Part shown: positions 8,988-20,176 of the stretch, piece after piece
How positions within the stretch are numbered: position 1 is the first letter of the stretch
Layout: each line of letters starts with the position of its first letter
Source: Pascua guehoae
Taxonomy: Eukaryota; Basidiomycota; Tremellomycetes; Trichosporonales; Trichosporonaceae
Direction: 5' to 3'
DNA: 64,000 nt
Assembly: GCA_001600415.1 (NCBI GenBank)
Contig: BCJX01000010.1
Span: 62,001 to 126,000 of the forward strand
Notes under the pieces: generated by a model
What the model saw: only the letters and a program-made list of their open reading frames with translations
What the model was told of the DNA's origin: nothing
The model's database searches: none
Position numbers and translations under genes: made by a program

Positions 8988-10326
8988 CTAGAGCTCGCCG
9001 CCATTGTCAGTGTTTACGAGCACAAAGCGATACTTTGGCTTTCCCGCCCTGAACTCTGCGAGAACGTGGTTGATGTCGTCCATGGAAAACTTTTGGATCC
9101 AGGGGGCGAGATTGTGCTCTGCCGCGAGCGCAAAGAGGTCGGCAATCTCCTTGGGGCTCCCGATCAGGCTGCCTGCGATGCCAATCGAGTCTGGGGTGAG
9201 TGTGTGGGCTTTGCTGGGGGTGACAAGAAGCTTACTGGAAATGAGCTCGAATGACGAGATCTTGAATGGCTTGGGGACGATGCCGACGAGGACGAGCGTG
9301 CCCTTTGGCTTGAGGAGGGAAAAGTATTCGTTGGGACGGAGTGTGGGCGGGTCTAGGCGTGTGAGCTGCGGTACGCTTTTGGGCCTCTCGTAGGGACACG
9401 TGCTGCGTGCCTACATGCAGTACTCACTGATGGTGCAGATGATGAGGTCGAGGGAGCGGTGGTGGTCCTTAAAGTCTGCCGCGAGGTCGTTTCCCGTGGC
9501 GATATACTGTGACGCGCCGAGCTCGAGCGCGTCGTCCTTCTTTGCCTCGCCGCGCGAGATGGCCGTGACGGTCGCGCCCATGGCGTTTGCAATCATGATG
9601 GCCATGTGGCCCAGGCCGCCGACGCCAATGACTCCGACATTCTTGGCACGCGTACCCGCACCGTACGCCTGGAGGGGGCTGTAGACGGTGACGCCGCCGC
9701 AGAGGAGGGGCGCGGCCGCGGCCGGGTCCAGTCCGTCGGGGAGCGGAACGGCAAAGTGCGATGGCCCACGCCAGTACTTTGCAAAGCCGCCCTTCTGGAC
9801 CTCGCCCTTGGCGTTGCCGCGGTGGTACGTCTGGCGCCTCGGCGACGGCACAGTCGTCGTCTGCCGTGCACAGTGGTTCTCCTCGTCTGTGTCTTGTTCA
9901 GTATTTCCCGCCCACCTAAACCCCCTCCCCTGCTAACTCACGCTCGAGGCACTGCTCGCACTCGCGGCACGAGTCGCTCTGCATCCCAATTCCCACGAGC
10001 ATCCCGGGCTCGAGGCCGTTTTCGACCTCGGAGCCCACCTTGACGACCTCGCCGACAATCTCGTGCCCGCATACAGCGCCGGGGGCCAGTGGGCCCCATT
10101 CGCCGTCCAGCAGCGCAGTGTCCGAGCCGCAGACGCCGCAGTACAGAATCTTCACTACACGAGTCAGCAGTGCTCCGGCGGCTGTCGCCACTGGCACTGG
10201 CCAGACGCGGTCGGATTCCTCACCATCAACGTCGTCCTCGTCCCACGTCTTGGGCTCAAACGGCCCATACTCGAGCGTATCGTCGGCCGCCTGGCTCGCC
10301 CAGCCTTCAAACGTGGGTGTCGACAT
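8988..10326 (-). CDS. ADH6/CAD-type zinc alcohol dehydrogenase (NADPH-dependent)
   Basis: Medium-chain dehydrogenase that should reduce aldehydes (cinnamaldehyde/furfural-type) to alcohols with NADPH in the cytosol. Exons, in transcription order, are 10326-10224, 10154-9942, 9886-9428, 9352-9236 and 9190-8988, which join in frame to 364 residues; yeast ADH6 is 360. Seen in order: catalytic zinc site CGVCGSD and GHE, structural zinc lobe C-x2-C-x2-C-x7-C (one cysteine after a splice junction), LLCGGVTVYSPL, Rossmann motif GVGGLGHMAI, ISRGEAKKDDALELGA (Ser-Arg suggests NADP preference), then LVGIVPKPF and SLIGSPKEI. The first ATG in frame after the TATA-poor leader begins MSTPTFEGWA, matching the family N-terminus. 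Exact substrate not readable from sequence. Confidence 0.93.
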
Positions 10327-11403
10327 TGGGAGCGTGAGAGTAGAGGTGATGAGTGCGATGAGAGCGTGAGCACAAGTGATGGGACCGGGATCGGGGCAGC
10401 CCTGAAATCGCACGCTTTGTTATATGTCTCGCTGCCAAGGCCGTCTCGCTGACGTGGTAGTGCACAGATCGTTCAGTCTGCAGGATGAGTGACGCAAGTG
10501 TTGTGTGCACGAGACGGCATGCGAGTGAGAGCCGCCGGCTGCCTGGCCATCTGCCGCCGCCGCATGCGCCGCACCCGACTAGGTCATGGCACACGAACGG
10601 CGGGCGGCAGACGCGATTGCAAAGCTCGAGCATGAGAGGGCATGTGTGCTAGATCTGTGTTTATCGCAAGTGATTTCGAGCGAGTGTGTGACCGAGGCAA
10701 GGTGGTCGATGATGACGAAGGCGATCTGTTGTTGACAGGTGGGGGTAGTCTCCCACGCATGTCGATGAAGTCATCCTCGACCTGGTTGTATCGGCTGTAG
10801 CCCCGTCTGGTCTGTCCGATATCCGCAACCACCGACCGTGCTGCCAGTACGGCAGCGAATAGCAAACTGGCGACCAGAGCGAGTGGCGGCGTGGTTTGAC
10901 TGCATGCAACCAATTCACCAAGTGGATAGACGGTTCAAGTTGGCGGCCACCAAAGCATTCGGCGGTATCATGGGATAGGCTGGATGCTAGTTCCACATGA
11001 GGCGCACGATGGTAGGGCATGCATGACATGCCTCCGATGTGCACGGCCATGGCAACCAACCCTACCTGTGACACTGCCACACATGGGGGAATGAGGAATG
11101 AGGGGTGACAGGTGGCGAGGTGGCTTCCAGCGGCCAGCCAGGTTTACTTACAAACACGAGGGGTACAGGGGGGCGCTCTACACAGTAGTAGAGTAGACGC
11201 CTCTGTCGCCCACGACAATCACTCGCCGTCGCCGTGGCCCCCTTCCCCTTCCCTTCCTTCCTTTCTTCCTTCTGTTGCTTTCCTTTCCTTTCCTTTGTTT
11301 CCTCCCGTTCCCGTTGCCCTCGCCGCACACCATCTATAAGCACCCACTCTGTCCCTTCTTCCTCGCAACTAACCATCCTTTTCTCACTCTCCCTCACACC
11401 ACC
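10327..11403. other. Divergent intergenic region with CT-rich promoter tract
   Basis: No gene is seen in about 1.1 kb. The 11225-11400 end is CT-rich (CCTTCCTTTCTTCC, TCCTTTCCTTTCCTTTG) and leads straight into the ATG at 11404, so it is the promoter of the CAAX protein. The left end is the promoter of the ADH6-like gene. The middle holds only short ORFs on both strands. Confidence 0.5.
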
Positions 11404-12174
11404 ATGTTCCATCCGCCCAGCCCCCCATCGCTCTCCTCGTCGCCCACCTCACAGTCGACCTGTTCCTCATCCCCCGACGCCCCAATGACACCTCTGCGTA
11501 CAAAGGACGTCTTACCCACGCCCGCCACATCGCCTTCCCCCAAATCGCCACCCACGCCACCGACAAAGCTCTCCATCGCCCTCGACGCCGCCCGTGCGCG
11601 CTACCAACACCTCTGCGCGGGGAATGACGCTGGGGCGGCGGCCTTTGTCGCCGCGCGGCGCAAGCACTCGCGCATCGAGCGCCAGTGGCTGAGCCTCGAG
11701 GGCAAGTTCAAGGCGCAGTTTGAGGTGCCCATCGGGCGCGACAGGGACAAGAACTGGATCAGCGCCCAGTCACTCACAAACCTCCGCGAGGAATACTATG
11801 CGAGTGTCGAGGCGTTTGACCTCGCAGAGTATGTCGAAAAGGTGCGCATCGCGAGGCTCCGCGACGCGCGCGAGAGGTACGACCGCCTCAAGGAGCAGGT
11901 CAAGGCAGAGGCAGAGGAAAGCGCCCGCCAGGCGTTGGACGCCAGCCGCCAGCGCTCGTGCTCTTTCTCGTCCTGCCCGGAGGACGACGACTTCGACTCT
12001 TCACACGGCCACGAACAACTGTCCCACACCGACGAGGTCGAGCCCTACCATGCTGTCAAGCCCACAATGGCTGCCGACGAACTCGAACCACTCCCTCGCG
12101 GCGCTCGAGCGAAGCGACCAGCCATTCGCACGACCGACGACTTGGACTTTGAGCACACGTGCTCGATCATGTGA
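11404..12174 (+). CDS. Uncharacterised coiled-coil protein with C-terminal CSIM prenylation box
   Basis: Single exon, 256 residues, accATG start. The first 55 residues are Ser/Pro/Thr-rich and disordered (SPKSPPTPPTK). Residues about 58-185 are helical and charged (LDAARARYQHL, RIERQWLSLEGKFKAQF, LREEYYASVEAFDLAEYVEK, ERYDRLKEQVKAEAEE) and should form a coiled coil. A His/Asp/Glu-rich tail follows and the protein ends HTCSIM; the terminal C-S-I-M fits a farnesylation CAAX box. Membrane attachment is therefore likely. It is not evidently homologous to the other CAAX protein at 2654-3922. Role unknown. Confidence 0.72.
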   Translation: MFHPPSPPSLSSSPTSQSTCSSSPDAPMTPLRTKDVLPTPATSPSPKSPPTPPTKLSIALDAARARYQHLCAGNDAGAAAFVAARRKHSRIERQWLSLEGKFKAQFEVPIGRDRDKNWISAQSLTNLREEYYASVEAFDLAEYVEKVRIARLRDARERYDRLKEQVKAEAEESARQALDASRQRSCSFSSCPEDDDFDSSHGHEQLSHTDEVEPYHAVKPTMAADELEPLPRGARAKRPAIRTTDDLDFEHTCSIM

Positions 12175-12503
12175 CACTGCCACTACCAAGTGAGTGTCAT
12201 CTTTGTATCCCAAGCATCAACAGATCGGCGCTCATCAGTAGTCAATCTGTTGAATCCATCACCATCGACTGAAAGTGACTACGAATGATGTTCCGACCTT
12301 TTGTGTATGTAGTGTAGTGGAGACCATGACCGTACGAGCGCGATGCCAGTAGCACCAACGTCTGTCTCATGATGGCATGCACCCTGCATGCAGGCATGTA
12401 AGAACAGCGCAAAAAGGGCAAAAAACTTGTCAGTTTGGGATCGGTGCTACTCTCCTCTGAACCATATGAGATGAGCAAAAAGGAAGACAAAAATAGAACT
12501 CTC

Positions 12504-12597
12504 TCTCTCGACTGTGAGTCGAACACAGGACCTGCGGATAAAGATGTATTAGGTAACAAATTACAGTCCGACGCTCTACCAACTGAGCTATCGAGAG
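12504..12597 (-). tRNA. tRNA-Tyr (anticodon GTA) with intron
   Basis: 94 nt with a 21-nt intron after position 37, as usual for eukaryotic tRNA-Tyr. The acceptor stem CTCTCGA pairs with TCGAGAG. The D arm is GCTCAGTTGGTAGAGC. The anticodon loop is CTGTAA plus A after the intron, giving anticodon GTA. The T arm is CTGTG-TTCGACT-CACAG. One weak pair sits at the top of the anticodon stem. Confidence 0.92.
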
Positions 12598-12650
12598 GAT
12601 TACGTAAAGAATGCTGGGTGTTGTACCGCGTCGTGGTCAGCCTGTAAAAG

Positions 12651-12674
12651 CCGTCGGAACTGATGTTCCGACGG
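12651..12674. repeat. Perfect 10-bp hairpin upstream of tRNA-Tyr
   Basis: ccgtcggaac and gttccgacgg pair perfectly around a TGAT loop, 54 bp upstream of the tRNA-Tyr 5' end. No following T-run marks a Pol III terminator. Function unknown. Confidence 0.5.
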
Positions 12675-13162
12675 GTTGTTATTGTGTTCTGCTTCAGAGC
12701 ATTGCTGCCACAGAAATGAGACTGTCCCCTGCGTTCCAGTCCGGACACTTTCTGGCCTTGGACGAAATTCTACGGGTGCTTGCTGGGGCGGCAATATTAC
12801 TGCTGAATGGACAGACTCACTGCCGTTGAGCATGGTGATAGGGGGTGTGCGTTGCACCTACGGCTGGATGGGTGCGAGCTGGTGAGTGGGGTGGCCAAGA
12901 CGTGTCACTGCTCGCTGTCGGTGGCATCCACCGCCTGCCTCATGCACCCCTTCGACAGTTCGATTCAGTTCGTCAGATGGGCTACGTTGCGAGAGCGGAG
13001 CTCAGCAACCAGAAATGCCCAACAAGTCTGGCCCAGGAGTTAGTTACTCGTCTGGCTCCAGTGGAAGAGCACGCTGCCTCGTCGAGCAAACCAGGCCAAG
13101 ACTCTGCATCAGACGGCTTTGAAAACATATCATACACTGTCCCAATCCCTCGAAGGAGCACA

Positions 13163-14897
13163 TTACACTTCCGGCCGTTGGCTCGGTTTTTCGCTCGTCT
13201 CGACGTGCTCGGTATTGGCCTTGTCCGCCTCGGACTGGTTGTGGAGGGCAAAGTCGAATGCGTCAATCTTTGTCGATGCAAACTTGCGCGCGGGGACGCG
13301 GCGCTCGAACAAAATGTCGAGTTCGGCGAATGTGCGGCCCGTGGGCTCGGGGAGCATAAAGTAGTGGAAGATGAAGCAGAGCAGGCAGGACCCGCCCCAG
13401 AAGCACCCGGCAAAGTTTCCCCAGCCCCTGGTGGTTGTCAGCACCGGTCTGAGCAGGGGTTGATAGCACTCACCAGGCGGTGGGGTTGACCATGTAGGGC
13501 GTCAGAATATTGGCAATGATGGCGATGACATTGTACGCCGCACGGCCGAGCGATACAGTCTTGATCTGCAGGCGGCGTGTGCTCATCTCGGCCACGAGCG
13601 AGCTGTGGGTCAGCGCCACGTTCTCACGTTCACGTTTCAACAGGGCAACCACGCACAATGCAATACTACCAACCGAGCATTGGTAGAAGCAGGCCCAGAC
13701 GATCATGAGGGACCCAGTGGCCATCGAACGCTGGTACAGTTGGCTGTCGGGAACGAATCCAATAAAGCCCATGACGAAGAGCGTGATTGTGAGGCCGCAC
13801 AGACCACAGAGGAAGAGACGGCGACGACCCACACCCGCGGCCATGATCATCCAAGCCACGAATGTGCCGACAATGTTGATGCCGTACTGTCCCATGGCAA
13901 AGTAGTAGGGGATCTTGCCGGTGAGGCCCGCCTGCTCGAAGAAGTATGTGCTGTAGTTTGCTGGAAGCGTTAGTGGGTGTAAAACTCACACAGTGGTGTG
14001 TATCGGAGATGAGTGGTGGCACCTGGCCATTTTCATGACCACTCTCGCCGTCGCCACGCAGCAATCCCTTTCCGACGACTCACAAAACGTGTTGCCCGAA
14101 AGGTTCTGTGTCCCCCAGATGGCGCACACAATAATAGTCCGCCTCAGATCTGTTCCCCTGAAGCAGTCGAGGTAGCTCGACCCGGCCGTCGTCTCCTTTT
14201 CGAGTTCGGTCGTGTGGCGCATCATATCGATGGTCTGGTCGACGTCAAAGTCGGGGTCTGCCTTGCTCGACGTGAGGCGCAGGAGCGAGTGTTTTGCCTG
14301 GTCGATGCGGCCGTGGCGGACGAGCCACCACGGCGACTCGGGAGCGAACGCGATGCCAATGATCAGGGGTGGGTACCACATCCACATGAGCGCGTAGGGG
14401 ATGCGGAAGGCCCACTCGTCGTCGTGCTTGAACATGGACGTGATGACGCCAATGGAAATGAGCTGTCCGATGCCCCAGCACGAGTTTCCCCACGTCGTCA
14501 GGTAGCCGCGGAGAGCGACGGGGCAGACTCTGTAGTGTCAGCCAAGTCGAGCCAGTTGATCAAGATGCGTTGAGCGCATTCCCACTCACTCTGAAGCATA
14601 GCTGATGGCAATGCTCTCTGGGTCGTCAGTAGGAGCCAACATGCGTGGATGAATTGCTCACGAAATACACCCCACGGGATACCTAGGCGTCAGCGTACGA
14701 CCGCGTGCCCGGCTCGTTCCCGACTCACCCGCAAGAACTTCAGCGGCAAGAAGAGTCTGAATGTTCTTGGCGCAGAAGAACATTGCCGTGATGGCCGTGA
14801 GGTAGAAGAGCGACGCGAGAATGACAGGCTTGTAGCCATACCTCTCGGCTGCAGAGTGAGCATGCTGAACAAAGTGGAGCGGGGTCTGGTCCATGAA

Positions 14898-14931
<34 letters not shown>

Positions 14932-15761
14932 CGTCTTGCTCGCCCCCGTGTTCTCCTTGTCAAACCTGGCCCCAGCCCTCGTCCCAACCCTGGGTCCCCC
15001 ACAGAGCCGTGGGGGCAACTAGTGACCAGCAACAGTGACCAGCAACTAGTGACCAGCATCTAGTAACCAGCAACTAGTGACCAGAACTAGTGGCCAGCAA
15101 CTGGCGACCCCCAACTAGTGACCAGCAGTCCAACTTACTGAATATGCCGTTGACGATCAAACCCAGAATCTGACCACACTGCGCGCCGTTGGACAGCCCC
15201 GACTGCCACCGCGCGGGCACCTGCCACCCGTGCTCCTCGGTGTACTCGCCAAACTGGCGGTTGAAGGGCTCGCGTGCGTCTGGGGTGGTCAGCCAAATTC
15301 CTAGGCTGGGCTGTGTTTCACAGGCAGAGTTGTGATGAATGAGAGAGGCTCGACAGAGAGAGGCTCGACACATCGAGTTGAGGGGGCGAGAGAGTCGGAA
15401 CGAGGTTCGGACATGTTTACGCACAAAAGTTGCCAATCTTGGTCTGTCAGCCATATCCTCCCTACCGTCCTCGTTGACCACTCACAAGCGCAATATCGTA
15501 GCCTTCCATGGCGCACACCATGGAGATGAGCATGGACCACGCGAGGGCCTTGGGATACAGGCGGATGCCCTGGAGGAGACCCATCTGGTGCTCCTTTGCT
15601 GCGCGCGTTAGTTATCACTGTGCGGTACTACATCACGGTCGAGGTGAGCCCGACTGACCCGTCGCCGCGGCGGCGTTCATAATCATCTCATTGTTGCTGT
15701 TGACCTTTGTGTCGTGGCCCTCGGGCTCGACGTGCACCCTCGTCCCGTCGTCGTCCGCCAT
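13163..15761 (-). CDS. MFS alpha-glucoside (maltose-type) sugar:H+ symporter
   Basis: Plasma-membrane sugar transporter of the maltose/general alpha-glucoside permease group. Ten exons in transcription order: 15761-15659, 15598-15486, 15437-15425, 15279-15139, 14848-14729, 14682-14662, 14617-14590, 14529-14084, 13960-13474 and 13427-13163, joining to 578 residues. Seen: [73 protein letters not shown] (a hallmark of this group), GTDLRRT, GTQNLSGNTFSNYSTYFFEQAG and PEPTGRTFAELDILFERRVPARKF (the PETKG-like end motif). The N-terminus MADDDGTRV is cytosolic. Exons of 13, 21 and 28 nt are unusual. The 13-nt exon could instead be 19 nt (15443-15425) by using a CAG acceptor; both keep frame. Substrate specificity is inferred from motif likeness. 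Confidence 0.9.
14899..14938. repeat. Poly(A) run of 40 inside a transporter intron
   Basis: Forty consecutive A on the plus strand (poly-T in the sense of the host gene). It lies in the 290-bp intron 14849-15138, well away from the splice sites. Confidence 0.95.
15014..15130. repeat. Minisatellite of AACTAGTGACCAGC units in the same intron
   Basis: About eight imperfect copies of a 13-16 bp unit (aactagtgaccagc, aacagtgaccagc, atctagtaaccagc) fill the upstream half of the intron. They explain why this intron is several times longer than the others in the gene. Confidence 0.85.
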
Positions 15762-17537
15762 ACTGCGTGTGGTAGGTCGTGAGGTGGAGAGAGTCGTGTG
15801 AGCTACTCGCGCGCTGTGCTCGAGACGAAAGTGTTAAACAAAGGTGACAAGTGGAGACCCCGAGATGGAACAGTTGCAGCATATGTACATCCCGAGTTCG
15901 TCACCGCTTGCCATCCTGGCCCCGCCAGCTCCGTCCCCCGTCTCGCCGCCTTGGCACCGGTTGTGGAGCCCAACCCACCAACCAAGCCGCCGACCAGCGG
16001 CAAAATCCACTGTTGGGTGGTCCGACATGCCTCCCCCATCGGCCTTGCGGCCAACCTCACCAGCTGCCAGCTGCCAGCCTCAGAGCCCACTGCGCTAATG
16101 TGTATTCTTGGCAGGGCACAATCCGTTGGTTAGTGCCTTGGCCGAAACTCAGGGTTTCCAGGCCCGATGTCGGATCGCCCAAGGCCACAGGTCTGCGATA
16201 ATGGGTGTTTTGCCGTTGGCCCGTGTCGGTTTCGGTTGTTGGCGGCAGAGAAAAAGAAACAGAGTATGCCGAACGTCGAGTCTAGAACCAAAGCGTGCCT
16301 GTTGACCGACAGGACGGTGTGAGTTGCGGATGGGGGGTGTGGATACAATCCCCACCTGTCAGCTGACGCAGCACAGGCCCAACTCAAACGTCAGCAAAAC
16401 GTTAAGCGAACGGCAGAGGTATGTACCAAGGTGAGTCGATGATTTCTCGAGCACCGACTCCAAGTCCGATCCAAGACCGATCCGGGCCCGATATCGGACA
16501 TGGAGAGGTAACACGTCCGCGCGCATTGGTCAGCACCACGACATGGTCGTCCTTTATCGGCATCGGCATTCTCGCAATCGGCGCGCTCTGCCGACCCCGC
16601 AGTGTGCTGGGCCGTGAATAGCACAGTGGGCCCTCATCTCTGCCTGCGTAGCCAGTAGGAATGTACGGCGGCGCCTTCTGAGAGCCGACGTCTGGCGTCA
16701 AGAGGTTGGAGACCCCATGGCAATGTGTATCCTCTGATCGCCACTGCGATGTGCGGCACCTTCGGACGCCACGGCCCGACGCGCCGGCGCGTGGGTGACG
16801 GACCTCGGCATTCTGTCCCCGAGATACCCGTTCTGCACACGAGCATCAGGACGTGTCTCCCGCTTGCGGACAGTCTTCATGGTGGACACCAGCAGAAATG
16901 GGTCGCGGGCATGTATACGGTATGCAAACCGTGGGCGTCGACAGTTGTCTAGCCTCGGGCTCGTTGAAGCAGGATGGCCATCAACGACCTGTTCTTCGCC
17001 CTGTCCATCTCCTCGCTTGCTACGTCTGGCTACACGCTGCCCGCATCTCGTCAAGACTCTGGCGTGGTGCGCCGCACGAGCTGAGACGCTGATATCGACA
17101 CCGGCGCGTGGCTATGAGGTCTACCAATTGATTGACCTATTGTATCGCGCACGCAACAGGGATGGGCCTTCCATGCTGGGCGCGGGTTGAGCCCACGCAC
17201 CCCGTACGCAGGACTGAACCTATGCATAGGATAGGCTCACTAATCTCGGAGGCGCGGTGGTGAGAGGTTATCACACTGTCGCTGGCGTGATGCTGTGCTG
17301 GTGAGATTCTGGTGACCAACTGCTATCACTGCCAGGCCGCGCTCTCGCTGGACAAAGCCGAGGTCCTTCACAGGTATGTTACACAAATGCAGAGGGACAA
17401 TGCTATATGGTGTCTAGTTCTGGGGGGCAAGGTTACGACTTGGGGAGCGCTCGCGTTCGCGGTAGCGTGAGCACGGGGATGGGGGGGAGGTTGCGACTTA
17501 GTCTTGGGGCCGCCGGGATTCAGGCGTGGCGGGACAG
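15762..17537. other. 1.8-kb intergenic region without recognised genes
   Basis: Holds the transporter promoter and the 3' flank of RPC6. Short ORFs occur on both strands without family motifs or consistent codon bias. Related stretches around ccgatgtcggatcg (16160) and ccgatatcggacat (16490) and a palindrome cctatgcatagg (17219) are seen, but no element boundary can be set. Confidence 0.5.
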
Positions 17538-19559
17538 TTACTCGGCCTCTTCTCCATCGTACTCTTCTCCCTCGTAGTATCCTTCCTCATACACTTCCGC
17601 CATTGGTTCATCCTCTCCGTTGGCCTCCTCGACATACTCCTCCCCGTTGGCCTCGGCGAGCGCGCGTCGACGAGCCTTTTCCGCCTCCTCTGCCTGCTTG
17701 GCCTTTTCCGCCTTGACATCCGCAGTCCATCCGCCGTTTGTGCCCGCGAGCCAGTCGGTAAAGTACGTGCAGCCCGAGGGGTTGACTGGCCCGTCCTGTT
17801 CGCAAAAGTTGAACTGCGGGCATGTTCCACACGGTGCCTGCATCTCGCCAAGCGGGATGGTGAGACGGCGCGTTGCTCGATACACCACGGCCTGATCCGA
17901 GAGATCGACAAGTGTCTGACGTCCGTCGGACGAAAAGAATGGGTTGGCCGAGATACCCATGATCGCAGCCGACTTGGGCTTGACGCCAACGTTCGAGTCG
18001 TCGAGGTCATCAGAGTTGACCGAGGACACGTCCGAGTCTGAATCGGATGACGAGTCTGAATCAGACGATGAATCAGATAACGACAGGCTCGATGACGACG
18101 CTGGGCCGGAATCCGAGTCGTCCGAAGACTGAATACGGTGCTTGCGCTTCGACTTGGTAGACTTGGGTTTCGAAATGTCCTCCAAATCAACCAGCTCGTC
18201 GTCTGATGATTCGTCATATGCCGACTATAGTCAGCACTGCACCCCGCTGGTCACGACTCCGCCGCAACTCACCTTCTTGCGCTCCTTCGACTTGCTCTTG
18301 TTCTTTCTTCGTTCCCTCTCCTTCCTCCTCTCCTTTTCCTTTCTCTTCTTCTCCTTTTCCTTCTCCTTTCGCCTCTTTTCGCGTTCCTTCTCCTTCTGGC
18401 GCGCCCGCTCCCGTCGCTGTTGCTCGCGCTTCTTCTCCTTGAGCTTGACCTTGAGCTTCTCCCTCGCCTTGCGATCGCGTCGATCACGCTCGTCCGAGTC
18501 TAGATCATCGTCCGAGTCGACAGCGCGTCCGCGATGGCGCTTGGACACACGCTCCGTATCTGAATCCGATTCGTACATTGGCTGCACAGAGACGCCACCG
18601 ACAGGCTTGATCGCCTCAACCAAGCCGTCGAGCTCGAGAGCTCGCGCAATTTCCATGACGTTCTTGACCGTGAGCTGCGCCGACGTCACTTTGGTGTTCC
18701 GGATGTAGAGCAAAATGTCATCAGGCGTTGGCAGCCCGGGCGTCTTGGAAACGGGGTTGATAGGGTTCGAGCACAGCTTGGAGATCGAGTCTTTGCCCTT
18801 TGGTTTCGGAAATGTCTTGTTCTCGATAAAACGAAGAACGACCTTACGAAGCGAGTCGACGAACACAGAGTCATACTCTTTGCTCTCGTCAAACCAGATA
18901 CCCCCGGCAAGGTCCTCGGGGGGCTTGAGGTGCGCCAAGATGTAGAGCGGCATCGTAGGGCTGTGGACACTCTTGAACATCTTGATGAGCTGGCTCTTCT
19001 CCAACGCCTCGAGTGCCTTGAACACCTGAGACCGGGGCATAATCTCGGCGCTAATCTGGTTCGAAATGTGGGGTTTCGCAATGCCTGATCTGTTAGTACA
19101 GATCCAGCCCAACGAGGCTTACCCTTGTTGCCTGCCCTTTCGATAATGCTGAGCACGAACTGCTGCTCCTCCGTGAGCGTGTTCTGCCTGCACCGAGTCA
19201 GCGACCGTCCCGGGTTCAAATCGTACACACCTCTTGGCATCCTCCACGGCGACAGCATTAAAGATCAGGGTGTTATCTTTGTTCTTTGTAGCCGTGAACA
19301 GTTTCTGGACCGTTAGCGCGCCACGCGTCCTCGTACTGGCATGGCAGGGTACCTACAAGGCGAAGAATGTTATTGATCGCAGTGTTCATCTCCTTTTTCG
19401 AAAGACCCGGGATGGCAGCTTCGATCTGCATCAAGGTCATGGCCTGAAAACAGAGTTAGCGTGGTGGCGAAGCGCATCTCCACTGGCACTCACCTTCTTC
19501 TTGGAGGCCATGACCTTGTTGTAGACCTTCTGTTCAATGCTTGAGAGCGTCGCAGACAT
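17538..19559 (-). CDS. RPC34: RNA polymerase III subunit RPC6 (RPC34/POLR3F) with large charged insertion
   Basis: Winged-helix subunit of the Pol III heterotrimer needed for promoter opening and TFIIIB contact, nuclear. The start ATG at 19559 gives MSATLSSIEQKVYNKVMASKKK, followed after an intron by AMTLMQIEAAIPGLSKKEMNTAINNILRL. Then come LIFNAVAVEDAKRQNTLTEEQQFVLSII, GIAKPHISNQ, MPLYILAHLKPPEDLAGGIWF and FIENKTFPKP, matching the tandem winged helices. The C-terminal cysteine motif PCGTCPQFNFCEQDG...GCTYFTDWL fits the iron-sulphur site of this subunit. Odd points: roughly 150 residues of Lys/Arg-rich (REKKREQQRRERARQKEK) then Ser/Asp-rich sequence lie between winged helices and Cys motif, and about 55 acidic residues extend beyond it. 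The last exon (18228-17538) is joined through a short intron. Confidence 0.9.
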
Positions 19560-20176
19560 GGCGGGCAGTCGGTGTCAAGACGCGGTTGCCGCCAGGCTAA
19601 AAATGGGTCGCTCTTAAGCGCTGCGACGACAATGTCAAAAAGATGTCGGGGCCGAGAATGCTAGTCGTAGTATATAAGTCGAGAAATGGATGTTTCGAGT
19701 CGTGAGTTACGTGAAGCAGCAGAGCAGTGCAGGCAGCAACATGGCAACAGCCACCCACCCATGACGACCCGAAATCAAAACCCAACAACCCGTGACGTGG
19801 CATTTGTTTGACCCCCCTTCCGACCTCCACCCTGCGGGATTGAATGACGCGGGGGTATTTATATCAACAATGACGATGGGCGGACGTTGGCGTGCACACG
19901 CTGGTCGCGGCTTGCGGATGGCCGCTCGCTCGCTCGATGGTGGCTGCTAGGCTGCTCGCTACTGCTCCGGCCGACCGGCACACTCGACCCCACTGCCCTC
20001 CATCTTCAAACGACACAGACCGTTGCTCTACATCCTCCTCGATACCACCACATCTCCCCGACAACTATCGTCGCCAAGATCATCGTCTCCTCCGCGTCTT
20101 TGGCAGCTCGTGAAACATCCCTCTTTGCCGATTCGGTCCTGATCGTTAGGGACCCCGGTCCCATGGCCCGCCCACA
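19560..20176. promoter_or_regulatory. Divergent promoter of RPC6 and TOR
   Basis: 617 bp between the RPC6 start (minus) and the TOR start (plus). No gene is seen. Shared regulation of a Pol III subunit and the growth kinase would be biologically sensible, but the sequence shows only proximity. Confidence 0.5.

Larger units (their letters stand above)
12175..13162. other. Intergenic region containing tRNA-Tyr
   Basis: Apart from the tRNA gene and a short perfect hairpin (12651-12674), nothing is recognised. ORFs on both strands are short and mutually overlapping. The right end is the 3' flank of the transporter. Confidence 0.55.
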
